Origin: G020353115 sp964640125
GTDB taxonomy: Bacteria > Bacteroidota > Bacteroidia > Bacteroidales > VadinHA17
NCBI GenBank assembly: GCA_964640125.1
Contig: CAZXGG010000010.1
Span: forward strand, 7,043 to 71,042
Direction: 5' to 3'
DNA: 64,000 nucleotides
Below, piece after piece: positions 16,240 to 24,511 of this stretch. Position 1 is the first letter of the stretch, and every line of letters begins with the position of its first letter. Under the pieces are notes generated by a model. It was not told where the DNA came from, did no database searches, and saw only the letters and a list, made by a program, of their open reading frames with translations. The translations under genes and the position numbers were made by a program.

Positions 16240-16296
16240 TCTTCAGTCCCGAATTTCTAAGAAACGATACAACAAAAGAAAATAAATTCGACGAAA

Positions 16297-16755
16297 ATGA
16301 GCTTACAGGAATACCTTCTTCCCTACATCATGTCAAATGCTGTAGGGCTGCTATCAATCTATATCTGTTACCGGTGGTTCAGAGCAGGACGGATCCTATT
16401 TGGTCTGATATTTCTTGCTGCAGGCGTTTTCAATTTTTATATTACCTGTAAATCGCCCGAAATTTATGTTGAAGTGTATGGAGCATCTGCAGTGTTTTCG
16501 TTTTATAAAAACTTCATCTACGGTTTTTTCAACCAGCATGTAGCGTTATTTGTCCGGTTAATAGCGATTGGACAGGTAACCGTGGGAATCCTGCTGTTCA
16601 CGCGTAAGGTGTACTTTAAGATCGGAATTGCCGGTGGGGTACTTTTTCTTTTGGCCATTTCTCCCCTGGGGATTGGATCAGCGTTCCCCTGTACGGTATT
16701 CATGGCGATTGGTCTTTATCTGCTTTACCGGAATAAAATGAAAAATGAAACGTAA
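16297..16755 (+). CDS. small four-helix membrane protein
   Basis: A 152-residue hydrophobic protein with about four or five helices, a basic loop (YRWFRAGRI) after the first, and the phrase GIGSAFPCTVFMAIGLYLLY near the end. The layout is like DoxX-type membrane proteins, but no firm motif is present. It lies 39 bases upstream of the kinase/phospho-lyase fusion gene on the same strand and is probably co-transcribed with it. Function unknown. Confidence 0.65.
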   Translation: MSLQEYLLPYIMSNAVGLLSIYICYRWFRAGRILFGLIFLAAGVFNFYITCKSPEIYVEVYGASAVFSFYKNFIYGFFNQHVALFVRLIAIGQVTVGILLFTRKVYFKIGIAGGVLFLLAISPLGIGSAFPCTVFMAIGLYLLYRNKMKNET

Positions 16756-16794
16756 CTTTACAGTCATTCACGTTCAAAAGATTAATTTCCATTG

Positions 16795-19089
16795 ATGGAG
16801 AAAGATGCAATAGCTGATTTTATTCTGAAAAACTACGGTCTGCAAGGAGACATTATCCCCCTGGGTAGTTACATTGACACGAATTTCATGCTTGTAACGG
16901 ATCAGGGGAATAAGTACATCTTCAAACTCTCATCTCCAACCGACTCAATAGAATTTCTAAAGGAGCAAAGCAGGATCCTGGTTGCCCTTGCCAGCAAACT
17001 GGGTCCGGGCAGGCATGTCCCCTGTGTGGTTCCATCCCGGGATAACCTGGAAATTGTGCCTTATAAGGCATCCGATGGAAAAACAGTAAATGGCCGGTTA
17101 CTCAGTTTCATCGAAGGGGAATTTTTTGCAAACGTGGCTCATTCATCCAAAATCCTGTCTGATCTCGGAGTATTTCTTGGAGAAATGGATCAGATCCTTC
17201 AAAAAGAAACAACATCCCATATTGCAGATCGCAAGCTTTTCTGGGACCTTCAGAACTTTCCCGATATCGAAGAGTATATCATTTGCATTGAAGAGGTTTC
17301 TATTCGCCGGTTAGTCCGTTATTTTCTTCTTCAATTTCGTAGCATTGTACAACCGGTTTTACGGGATTTACGAAAACAGGTCATTCATTGTGATGCAAAC
17401 GACTGGAACCTGCTGATCAGGGAAGGCAGGGTTACCGGTATCATTGATTTTGGAGACATGGTTTTCTCTCAGACCGTCAATGAATTGGCGATTGCTCTGA
17501 CTTATGCAATCATGGGCACGAAAGATCTCATAGGCACGGCTATTGAGGTAATCAGGGGATATCATTCCGTTTTACCACTCGAGGAAAGAGAAATCCGGTT
17601 GCTCTATTATCTCATTGCAACCAGGTTGTCAATCAGTCTCTGCATGTCAGCCCGGACAAAAAAAGCAGATCCATCCAATAAACACGCTTCCATCAGTGAA
17701 AAATCCGCCATTGATCTCTTAACCCGGTGGATTAAAATCAGCCCGCTACATACAACGAACAGGTTCATGGAAGCGTGCGGATATTCCCTACCCGGGGAAG
17801 GAGATCATACCTTGCAATTGAAAAAACGTCAAACGTTCATAAGTTCCGCCCTCAGCCTGAGCTATGACAAACCAATCCGGATGGTGAAAGCAGCATTTCA
17901 GTACATGTACGATGACCGGGGATATACCTACCTCGATTGTGTTAATAACATTTGTCATGTTGGACATTGCCATCCAAGGGTGGTGGAAGCAGGACAGAAG
18001 CAGATGGCACACCTGAATACAAACACACGGTACATTTATGATGAGCTGAACAGGTATGCTGAAAAGCTCTGTTCCACTTTCCCCGATAAACTGAACAAAG
18101 TTTTCTTTGTAAACTCGGGAAGCGCAGCAACTGACCTGGCATTGCGATTAGCCAGAACCCACACAAAACGGGAAAATATAATTGTCGTAGACCATGCCTA
18201 CCATGGGAATACATCCTCGGCAATTGAGATCAGCCCCTACAAGTTTAATGGGAAGGGTGGCATGGGTTGTGTTCCCACAACGCTTAAAACGATGATACCA
18301 GACACCTTCCGGGGGAGGTACCGGAAGGACAATCCAGATGCCGGGTATAAATACGCTGCTGATGTTGAAGATATCATCGGGAGATCAGAACAGCAGGGGA
18401 AACATGTTGCTGCTTTTATCTGCGAATCCATCATTGGTTGCGGGGGCCAGGTAATGTTACCTCCGGGTTATCTTCAGGAAGTATACCGGATGACAAGAGA
18501 AAACGGGGGGATTTGCATTGCAGATGAAGTGCAGGTTGGATTTGGCCGGGTGGGATCAGCTTTCTGGGGATTTGAACTTCAGAATGTTGTGCCGGATATT
18601 GTTATCCTGGGCAAACCGATGGGCAATGGACATCCCCTGTCAGCTGTGGTGACAACCAAAACCATAGCCCGTTCGTTCGAAAATGGAATGGAATTCTTCA
18701 GCTCTTTTGGTGGAAACCCGGTTTCCTGTGCTATTGGAGAGGCAGTTCTCGATGTGATCATGGAAGAAAAACTCCGGGAGAATGCGTTGGAAACAGGGAG
18801 TTTTTTACAATCCGGATTGATTGAAATGCAAAGAAAATATCCAATAATTGGAGATGTCAGGGGATCCGGACTATTTATTGGTATCGAATTTGTGTTGGAT
18901 AGAGAAAGCCTTAAACCGGCTACAAGTGAGACCAAAAGAATTGTTGAGGAGATGAAGAAAAGGAAAATTCTGGTAAGTACGGATGGCCCTTACCAGAATG
19001 TGATTAAATTTAAGCCCCCAATGGTTTTTTCCCTCGGGAATGCAGGCTGTTTTTTAAATAACCTTGCTGATGTTCTCAAGAAATTTTAA
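16795..19089 (+). CDS. fused APH-type kinase and class III aminotransferase-fold phospho-lyase
   Basis: One 764-residue chain. Residues 1-330 are an aminoglycoside-phosphotransferase/choline-kinase fold: IFKLSS lysine strand, catalytic loop IHCDANDWNLL (H198, D200, N205) and GIIDFGD. Residues 360-764 are a class III PLP enzyme: FVNSGSAATDLALRLART, HAYHGNTSS, D577 in ADEVQVGFGR and Schiff-base K607 in ILGKPMGNGHP. GKPMGNGHP is the signature of the AGXT2L1/AGXT2L2 group (ethanolamine-phosphate and 5-phosphohydroxylysine phospho-lyases). The human pathway uses a separate APH-type hydroxylysine kinase before such a lyase, so a bifunctional phosphorylate-then-eliminate enzyme is inferred. Homologues I know of often carry an M23 domain in between; none is here. 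Start ATG 16795, preferred over TTG 16792. Confidence 0.88.
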   Translation: MEKDAIADFILKNYGLQGDIIPLGSYIDTNFMLVTDQGNKYIFKLSSPTDSIEFLKEQSRILVALASKLGPGRHVPCVVPSRDNLEIVPYKASDGKTVNGRLLSFIEGEFFANVAHSSKILSDLGVFLGEMDQILQKETTSHIADRKLFWDLQNFPDIEEYIICIEEVSIRRLVRYFLLQFRSIVQPVLRDLRKQVIHCDANDWNLLIREGRVTGIIDFGDMVFSQTVNELAIALTYAIMGTKDLIGTAIEVIRGYHSVLPLEEREIRLLYYLIATRLSISLCMSARTKKADPSNKHASISEKSAIDLLTRWIKISPLHTTNRFMEACGYSLPGEGDHTLQLKKRQTFISSALSLSYDKPIRMVKAAFQYMYDDRGYTYLDCVNNICHVGHCHPRVVEAGQKQMAHLNTNTRYIYDELNRYAEKLCSTFPDKLNKVFFVNSGSAATDLALRLARTHTKRENIIVVDHAYHGNTSSAIEISPYKFNGKGGMGCVPTTLKTMIPDTFRGRYRKDNPDAGYKYAADVEDIIGRSEQQGKHVAAFICESIIGCGGQVMLPPGYLQEVYRMTRENGGICIADEVQVGFGRVGSAFWGFELQNVVPDIVILGKPMGNGHPLSAVVTTKTIARSFENGMEFFSSFGGNPVSCAIGEAVLDVIMEEKLRENALETGSFLQSGLIEMQRKYPIIGDVRGSGLFIGIEFVLDRESLKPATSETKRIVEEMKKRKILVSTDGPYQNVIKFKPPMVFSLGNAGCFLNNLADVLKKF

Positions 19090-19101
19090 TTGTTGTTATT
19101 C

Positions 19102-19575
19102 ATGAAACTATTTCGAATTTCATTCCCGGCTTTTGTATTGCTTTTTTTTATGGTTTCAGCTGATTTGGCAGAGACTACCGTTGTGATTCAATTCCATAAT
19201 ATCAGGGGTGAGGAGGGAAACATGTTGATTTCGATGTATGACGCTCCGAACCAATTCCCATACCAACCAAAGTGGAAGTACTTGATATCAAAATCCAGGT
19301 TAATGGAGCAGGGTAACCGGTTTCACATCAAAGAAGTTAAATCCGGGAAGTACGCCATTGCTATTTTCGATGATGAAAACTGTGATACGGTTATGCAAAA
19401 GAATTTCCTGGGTATACCAAAAGAGGGCTACGGGTTTTCAAACAATCCGAAACCGTCCATCAAAGGAGCTCCTGCTTTTGATGACTGTATGTTTGCTGTA
19501 AGTGAAGGGGCAGAGAACCTCGTGGAGATTGAGCTGCAATATCTATTCAGAAAGCCGGATGAAGAGATTCATTAG
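19102..19575 (+). CDS. DUF2141 domain secreted protein
   Basis: The 157-residue precursor has a signal peptide (MKLFRISFPAFVLLFFMVSA) and a single DUF2141 (PF09912) beta domain: VVIQFHNIRGEEGNMLISMY, VKSGKYAIAIFDDENCD and KNFLGIPKEGYGFSNNPK, which is the typical FG-IPxEGYGFS phrase of the family. Full length. Located outside the cytoplasmic membrane; function unknown. The ATG at 19102 is 12 bases after the fusion gene stop; an upstream TTG at 19090 would add four residues. Probably in one transcript with its neighbours. Confidence 0.88.
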   Translation: MKLFRISFPAFVLLFFMVSADLAETTVVIQFHNIRGEEGNMLISMYDAPNQFPYQPKWKYLISKSRLMEQGNRFHIKEVKSGKYAIAIFDDENCDTVMQKNFLGIPKEGYGFSNNPKPSIKGAPAFDDCMFAVSEGAENLVEIELQYLFRKPDEEIH

Positions 19576-19613
19576 ACCGGGTCAGTAATACTCAAAACAA
19601 AACAGGATCAGCA

Positions 19614-21101
19614 ATGAAAAATAATTATTTGTTCAGAACAGGATTCAGTAGTATGCTGCCATTGATCTTCATGGCACTCATTCTCTTCTCCTGTACCAGG
19701 CAGGAGGATATTCGGTTGCCCAACGTAGTCATCATTTTCATTGATGATATGGGGTATGGGGATATTGGATCATTTGGCGCAACGGAGTATGCTACACCGC
19801 ACCTTGACAGGTTAGCATCGGAGGGAATGCGGTTCACCAATTTTTATGCAGCACAGGCTGTTTGTAGTGCCTCACGGGCTGCGTTGCTTACCGGGTGCTA
19901 TCCGAATCGCATTGGAATTTCCGGTGCGTTGGGACCAAATGCCAGGGTGGGTATCCACGATGATGAGGAGACAATCGCAGAACTCTTGAAGAACAAAGGG
20001 TACGCAACTGGTGTCTTTGGAAAATGGCACCTGGGGCACCATGTACAATTCCTGCCGCTTCAACATGGATTTGATGAATACCTGGGACTGCCCTACTCCA
20101 ATGACATGTGGCCGGTTTACTACGATGGGGGAGCAATCAGCGATAGTTCCATCAATCCCCATCGCAGAAATTACCCGGTTCTTCCCCTGATTGAAGGAAA
20201 CGAAAAGATTGAAGAGATCAGGACACTTGATGACCAGGCAAAACTGACGACCCTCTATACGGAACGTGCGGTTGATTTTATCCGGCGGCACCAGGGTGAA
20301 CCATTCTTCCTCTATCTTCCCCATACCATGGTTCATGTTCCACTGGGCGTATCGGAAAAATTCAAAGGGAAAAGCGAACAGGGATTGTTCGGTGATGTGG
20401 TAATGGAAGTAGACTGGTCCGTCGGACAGGTGATAAATACATTAAAAGAACTGGGGCTCGATAAGAACACACTGGTCCTGTTCACCAGCGACAATGGTCC
20501 CTGGCTCAATTACGGGAATCACGCAGGTTCAACCGGTGGACTCAGAGAAGGCAAAGGAACCAGTTTTGAAGGGGGACAGCGTGTTCCCTGCATTGTACGC
20601 TGGCCCGGCGTAACAGAAGCCGGAACAATAAGCAATAAAATGGCTTCAACCATTGACATACTGCCGACACTGGCTGAAATAACCGGATCACCATTGCCTG
20701 ACCATATCATCGATGGTGTAAGCATACTACCCTTGCTCCGGGGAGATGAAACGGCAAATCCACGGGACCACTTTTACTATTACTACCAGCGAAACTCACT
20801 GGAGGCTGTAAGGAAAGATCATTGGAAGCTGGTATTGCCTCATACTCATCGAACCTATGAAGGAGTATTGCCCGGAAACGATGGATTTCCCGGTCCCTAT
20901 GCATGGAAGGAGGCAGAATACGCGCTTTATGACCTCAGAAGGGATCCGGGAGAACGGTACGATGTAAAGGATCTTTATCCGGAAATCGTTGCAGAACTGG
21001 AAACCCTGGTCGAAAAAGCCCGGCAAGACCTGGGCGATGACCTGACCGAACGGACCGGAAAGAATGTGCGGGAGATTGGCAGGCTGGAGGATGATGAATG
21101 A
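19614..21101 (+). CDS. lipoprotein arylsulfatase
   Basis: The 495-residue precursor has a lipobox ILFSC (Cys26), so it is probably a membrane lipoprotein. The sulfatase domain starts PNVVIIFIDDMGYGD with the metal aspartates D44 and D45. The maturation site CSASRAALLTG (Cys84) fits the C/S-x-P/A-x-R rule, where Cys84 is converted to formylglycine; FGKWHLGHH supplies the conserved Lys and His, and FTSDNGPWLNYGNHAGSTGG the second metal site. It should remove sulfate from a sugar or aryl ester outside the cell. No formylglycine-generating enzyme gene is in the window. It is 38 bases after the DUF2141 gene. Confidence 0.93.
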   Translation: MKNNYLFRTGFSSMLPLIFMALILFSCTRQEDIRLPNVVIIFIDDMGYGDIGSFGATEYATPHLDRLASEGMRFTNFYAAQAVCSASRAALLTGCYPNRIGISGALGPNARVGIHDDEETIAELLKNKGYATGVFGKWHLGHHVQFLPLQHGFDEYLGLPYSNDMWPVYYDGGAISDSSINPHRRNYPVLPLIEGNEKIEEIRTLDDQAKLTTLYTERAVDFIRRHQGEPFFLYLPHTMVHVPLGVSEKFKGKSEQGLFGDVVMEVDWSVGQVINTLKELGLDKNTLVLFTSDNGPWLNYGNHAGSTGGLREGKGTSFEGGQRVPCIVRWPGVTEAGTISNKMASTIDILPTLAEITGSPLPDHIIDGVSILPLLRGDETANPRDHFYYYYQRNSLEAVRKDHWKLVLPHTHRTYEGVLPGNDGFPGPYAWKEAEYALYDLRRDPGERYDVKDLYPEIVAELETLVEKARQDLGDDLTERTGKNVREIGRLEDDE

Positions 21102-21176
21102 CGAAAAAAGAGCTTTTTACGATCCAGATAAACAGAGGGTATGATATATCAAGCTCGCATTTAATAGCTTACCAAC

Positions 21177-22061
21177 ATGATCAAAGCACGCTCCAAAACA
21201 GGGTCTCTTTTTATCTGTTTCGTGAGTTATTTCATCACGCTTGGTTTTTGTATCCTTATCCTGCGACATACAGACAGGGGTAATCCATTGGTTAATGCTG
21301 CAATCCTGGATCTATTTGCCACACTCCTGATTTTTGCTGTGAGCTATACGTTTAACAATTCCAGCCTCTATGATCCATACTGGAGTGTAGCTCCCTTCCC
21401 CATTCTCCTGTATTGGAGCCTTTCAACAGGAAGTGACATGTTCATCTTGCGGCAAATGATCATACTGGTACTCGTGTTATTCTGGGGAAGCCGCTTAACG
21501 TACAACTGGATCAGACGCTGGAAAGGGCTGCAGGATGAAGACTGGCGCTATGTCAATTTTCGAAAGAAGTTTCCACGCTCTTACTGGATCGTAAGTCTTT
21601 TTGGGATCCATCTATTGCCCACGATTACGGTTTTTTTAGCCTGCCTCTCCATCTACCCGGCAATTGTTTTCAAACCCGATTCCCTGGATCTGTTCGATCT
21701 GGTTGCCATTGGGGTAACCCTCTGTGCCATATTGATCGAAACCATTGCTGACGAGCAGTTGAGGAAATTCCTGCTCAGACCAACCGGTCAATCCTTTTTA
21801 TCATCCGGATTGTGGAAGTACTCCAGGCACCCGAACTATTTTGGTGAAGTCCTGTTCTGGTTCGGGTTGTTCCTCTTTTCTTACGAATCAGGTTCCTTCT
21901 ACTGGTGGACCCTTCCAGGCCCGTTCGGTATGGTCGCACTCTTTCTTTTTGTCAGTGTGCCCATGATCGATAAACGAATGCTGCAAAGAAAAGAGGGATA
22001 TGCAACGTATATGAGAAATACCTCGGGATTGGTTTTATGGTTTGTTAAGAAGATTGAGTAA
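21177..22061 (+). CDS. DUF1295 family membrane protein (steroid 5-alpha-reductase-like)
   Basis: A 294-residue protein with about seven helices. The C-terminal third carries the DUF1295/isoprenylcysteine-methyltransferase-like signature GLWKYSRHPNYFGEVLFWFG and the final PMIDKRMLQRKEGYATYMRN, as in 3-oxo-5-alpha-steroid 4-dehydrogenase-related proteins. LYDPYWSVAP near the second helix is also typical. These are NADPH-dependent reductase-like or methyltransferase-like membrane enzymes whose bacterial substrates are mostly unknown. ATG 21177 is 75 bases after the sulfatase stop. It is the last gene of the plus-strand run. Confidence 0.88.
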   Translation: MIKARSKTGSLFICFVSYFITLGFCILILRHTDRGNPLVNAAILDLFATLLIFAVSYTFNNSSLYDPYWSVAPFPILLYWSLSTGSDMFILRQMIILVLVLFWGSRLTYNWIRRWKGLQDEDWRYVNFRKKFPRSYWIVSLFGIHLLPTITVFLACLSIYPAIVFKPDSLDLFDLVAIGVTLCAILIETIADEQLRKFLLRPTGQSFLSSGLWKYSRHPNYFGEVLFWFGLFLFSYESGSFYWWTLPGPFGMVALFLFVSVPMIDKRMLQRKEGYATYMRNTSGLVLWFVKKIE

Positions 22062-22284
22062 TGAGAAGTGAGTGGTGAGTATTGAGTTATTAGAAATAGG
22101 TACTCAGACCTAGGTCCTGGGTGCTCGGTAAAAGATTGGAATACATTTTTAGCTCCGTAGGCCGTGCCTGCCCTCCTGCGGCGGGTAAACCCTGCCAGTC
22201 CGGCAGGCTGGCGGCAGGCAGAAGCGAAATATTGGTAGACGTCAAACAACAATTCCGATATTGTATCGGACATTTTTGCATGTA
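22062..22284. other. gene-free spacer with repeats
   Basis: Directly after the DUF1295 stop comes a degenerate word array (GAGAAGTGAGTGGTGAGTATT) that also occurs at 14155-14172 and, reverse-complemented, at 59050-59090. Then follows a copy of the 3411 repeat (22112-22162) and a GC-rich REP-like stretch (22150-22222) with CTGCCAGTCCGGCAGGCTGG-type hairpins. No credible gene was found on either strand. Confidence 0.55.
22112..22162 (+). repeat. dispersed spacer repeat GGTCCTGGG..TGGAATACA, copy 2
   Basis: Same word order as 3411-3464: AGGTCCTGGGTGCTCGGTAA, AGATTGGAATACA, a T run and CCGTAGGCC. Both copies precede GC-rich palindromic or REP-like sequence. Confidence 0.6.
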
Positions 22285-22434
22285 GAGGCTGTCTCAAGAG
22301 TAAATATAAAAAGTTTCACGCAGAGAACGCAGAGAACTGCAAAGTACGCAAAAGTCTAATTATTAGGCATATAATCTTTGCGATCTTTGCGAACTTAGCG
22401 TGAAATCATCTCTTTGTGTATTTTTGACAGCCCC
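22285..22434. repeat. 150-base palindromic element with imperfect terminal inverted repeats
   Basis: The left end reads GAGGCTGTC (22285) and the right end, on the other strand, GGGGCTGTC (22434). Inner arms both carry TTTCACGC (about 22313-22320 and 22399-22406 as GCGTGAAA). Between them are CGCAGAGAACGCAGAG and CTTTGCGATCTTTGCG, mutually complementary in part. No protein is encoded. Similar GCAAAGACGCAAAG-type palindromes are common in bacterial spacers; it looks like a non-autonomous MITE-type element. It overlaps the 3' end of the remnant frame at 22395-22655. Confidence 0.6.
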
Positions 22435-22655
22435 TGCTTCCCAAACGGAAAGCCAATCTGCAGTTCTACTAAAAGGTAAAAACGGACAGCCGGTGTTTTC
22501 GGGCTGTGCCAGGGTTGTCCGAGTTCGTCTTCAAGGTAATATCCATGTTTTGTTGGATAAGCTATTCCGGCCACACTACCTAAATTCATTGACCGGCGGG
22601 ACTTAAAAAGCCATTTGTGACCAAAAGCAAAAATACCTGGTCCGTCTGCTCTTGT
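22395..22655 (-). pseudogene. remnant of an outer-membrane beta-barrel protein (C-terminal part)
   Basis: An open minus-strand frame of 86 codons preceded by a stop at 22656-22658 and lacking a credible start. It reads GPGIFAFGHKWLFKSR, then GSVAGIAYPTKHGYYLED and AVRFYLLVELQIGFPFGKQ: alternating aromatic/hydrophobic strands with a final strand like the last one of a small outer-membrane barrel. After FGKQ the frame enters the palindromic element at 22434 and its last residues (GLSKIHKEMISR) and stop come from that element. I infer a truncated, displaced gene fragment. The barrel assignment is by strand pattern only. Confidence 0.35.
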
Positions 22656-22764
22656 TTATGTTTGTAAAAAACATATTACCTTTAGTTATTTCAGTAAACT
22701 TACAAATCTTTATCCTTACTGCATTCTTAAGACGGCATATAAACTCCCAAAAAACAGTAATCCA

Positions 22765-23262
22765 TTGATAAAAACTTCTACAGACAAGCTCCTGAAATAC
22801 AGCCTCGGACACATGTTACCACCCATTGCGGTCTACATGGGATATTTTTTTATGCTGGTTGGTATTCCAAGTACTATTTTCGGGAATCCTTTTCTCGGGG
22901 GAGGTATAATTCTGTTGGGAATGTTTATCAGTTTTACTTTTCGGGGAGTGATCATTGATGTGCAGAAAAGGGAAGTGTTAACCTATACCAGCATTATCTG
23001 GATAAAAAGAGACAAACAGGTAAAGAACCTGGATGATTACAGGATCATTACGGTGAACCGATCCTCCATGAGCTACCGTTCCTATAGCTGGTCGAACCGG
23101 TCGGCTGTCTTTACCAATTACTATTATACCCTCTTCCTGTCAAAAGACACAAACAAAAAAGGAATTCCGGTAGCTACGTTTAAAAAGAGGGAAACAGCCC
23201 TGGAGGAGGCACAGAAACTGGAGAAATTGTTTGATCTGAGACTGCAGGCAACAAGGATGTAA
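22765..23262 (+). CDS. two-helix membrane protein with PH-like C-terminal domain
   Basis: A 165-residue protein: two helices in residues 15-60 (PPIAVYMGYFFMLVGIPSTI and GGGIILLGMFISFTF), then a beta-rich cytosolic domain (GVIIDVQKREVLTYTSIIW, KNLDDYRIITVNRSS, YYTLFLSKD) ending in a helix (ALEEAQKLEKLFDL). This is the pattern of bacterial PH-like or YcxB/DUF-type membrane proteins. The start is TTG at 22765; the first ATG (22813) would cut into the first helix. It stands alone between repeat-rich spacers. Function unknown. Confidence 0.7.
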   Translation: MIKTSTDKLLKYSLGHMLPPIAVYMGYFFMLVGIPSTIFGNPFLGGGIILLGMFISFTFRGVIIDVQKREVLTYTSIIWIKRDKQVKNLDDYRIITVNRSSMSYRSYSWSNRSAVFTNYYYTLFLSKDTNKKGIPVATFKKRETALEEAQKLEKLFDLRLQATRM

Positions 23263-23317
23263 CTTCTCTGTTGGTAGAATTTGCAGATCGATTTTTTTCT
23301 AATTGAGTATTCGGTTT

Positions 23318-23390
23318 TCGCCTGCCATACGGCAGGTAAAGTTACGAAACCAATATCGTTAGTCGCCTGCCCAGCCGGCAGGCTGGGTAA
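23318..23390. repeat. two GC-rich REP-like palindromes
   Basis: CGCCTGCCATACGGCAGGTA (from about 23320) and CGCCTGCCCAGCCGGCAGGC (from about 23365) each fold on CCTGCC/GGCAGG. They are separated by about 25 bases of AT-rich DNA. The same CCTGCC..GGCAGG core recurs in other spacers of this window. Confidence 0.5.
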
Positions 23391-23500
23391 AGAAGTTCGG
23401 GTTGCAGCTAGTTAATCGGTATTGGTAACGATACTCCCCCGATTGAAAGAAATTACTTTGATCCTTTGGATAGTTGTATAATGAGTTTATTTAATTATAG

Positions 23501-23508
23501 TATGTTTG
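23501..23508 (+). promoter_or_regulatory. candidate promoter -7 box TATGTTTG
   Basis: TATGTTTG matches TAnnTTTG exactly and lies 19 bases before the ATG of the PqqB-like gene. A TTG at 23474-23476 is 24 bases upstream, slightly longer than the usual 17-23 spacing for a -33 element. It is the best promoter candidate for the three-gene unit 23528-26652. Confidence 0.5.
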
Positions 23509-23527
23509 TTTAACAAAACCGTTGATT

Positions 23528-24499
23528 ATGCACTTTCTACATCCTCACCTCCTTCGGGCCGGCATCTTTTTGATTTTTACCGGTTTATTGCATTTATCCT
23601 GTAATCGTGCAGAAGAACAGACTCCACCGGAGGACAGGCCATACCTTTTTGTATTGGGAACCAGTCAGGACGGGGGATTCCCCCAGGCCGGATGCAGCAG
23701 GGAGTGCTGCAGGAATGCCTGGGAAAATCCGGAAATCAGACGGCTGGTTGCCTGCATCGCTATTGTCGATCCGCTGGATGGGAAGCAATGGATCATCGAT
23801 GCAACACCTGACTTCAGGGAACAATTTTTCAAGCTGGGACAGATTTCAGGAAATTACGGCAGGCAGTCGATAACAGGTATCATTCTCACCCATGCCCATA
23901 TCGGACACTATACCGGTCTGATACACCTGGGCAGGGAGGTAATGGGAACAGAGAATATCCCGGTGTATGCCATGCCAAGTATGAAAAAATTCCTGATGGA
24001 AAATGGTCCCTGGAACCAGCTGGTAACCCTGAAAAATATCGAGATTCAACCCATGAAGAGTGATTCCTCCATTCAACTGAACGAAAGGATCTCAATTACT
24101 CCAATCCTGGTCCCCCACAGGGATGAATATTCTGAAACCGTGGGGATACTGATTGAAAGTGATCAGAAAAAAGTCCTCTATATTCCTGATATCGACAAAT
24201 GGGCAGACTGGGAAAGGGATATATGCACAATGATTTCATCGGTTGATATAGCTTTTCTGGATGGTACCTTTTACCGGAATGGGGAGATTCCCGGCAGGGA
24301 TATGAGTGAAATCCCCCATCCCTTCATCGTAGAGAGTTTTAAACAATTTGAAGAACTTTCACCCGCAGACAGATCAAAAGTTCATTTTATCCATTTTAAC
24401 CACACCAACCCTGTTGTTATTGAGGGGAGCGAACCCTATAGAGAAGTGTATAATAAAGGATTTAACATTACCAGGGAAGGACAAATAGTAATCTTTTAA
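23528..24499 (+). CDS. PqqB-like MBL-fold hydrolase, predicted lipoprotein
   Basis: The 323-residue precursor has a lipobox LLHLSC near residue 24, placing it on the outside of the membrane. The rest resembles PqqB: VLGTSQDGGFPQAGC with the following C-x-x-x-C-C, IDATPDFREQF and, at the end, VHFIHFNHTNPV. The metallo-beta-lactamase motif is THAHIGHYTGL: HxHxGH rather than HxHxDH, so one zinc ligand position is altered. PqqB itself oxidises an intermediate of PQQ synthesis, but no other pqq gene is here and the protein is exported, so a different hydrolase or oxidase role is likely. ADH and PLP genes follow at 12 and -4 bases. Confidence 0.85.
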   Translation: MHFLHPHLLRAGIFLIFTGLLHLSCNRAEEQTPPEDRPYLFVLGTSQDGGFPQAGCSRECCRNAWENPEIRRLVACIAIVDPLDGKQWIIDATPDFREQFFKLGQISGNYGRQSITGIILTHAHIGHYTGLIHLGREVMGTENIPVYAMPSMKKFLMENGPWNQLVTLKNIEIQPMKSDSSIQLNERISITPILVPHRDEYSETVGILIESDQKKVLYIPDIDKWADWERDICTMISSVDIAFLDGTFYRNGEIPGRDMSEIPHPFIVESFKQFEELSPADRSKVHFIHFNHTNPVVIEGSEPYREVYNKGFNITREGQIVIF

Positions 24500-24511
24500 T
24501 TACATATTTCT

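Noticed and set aside
21098..21283. 61-codon frame at the sulfatase stop
   Set aside because: Overlaps the first 36 codons of the DUF1295 gene in another frame and has no recognisable sequence; the DUF1295 start at 21177 is well placed.
23528..24499. PQQ biosynthesis role
   Set aside because: No pqqA, C, D or E nearby, protein is a predicted lipoprotein, and the zinc motif is altered.
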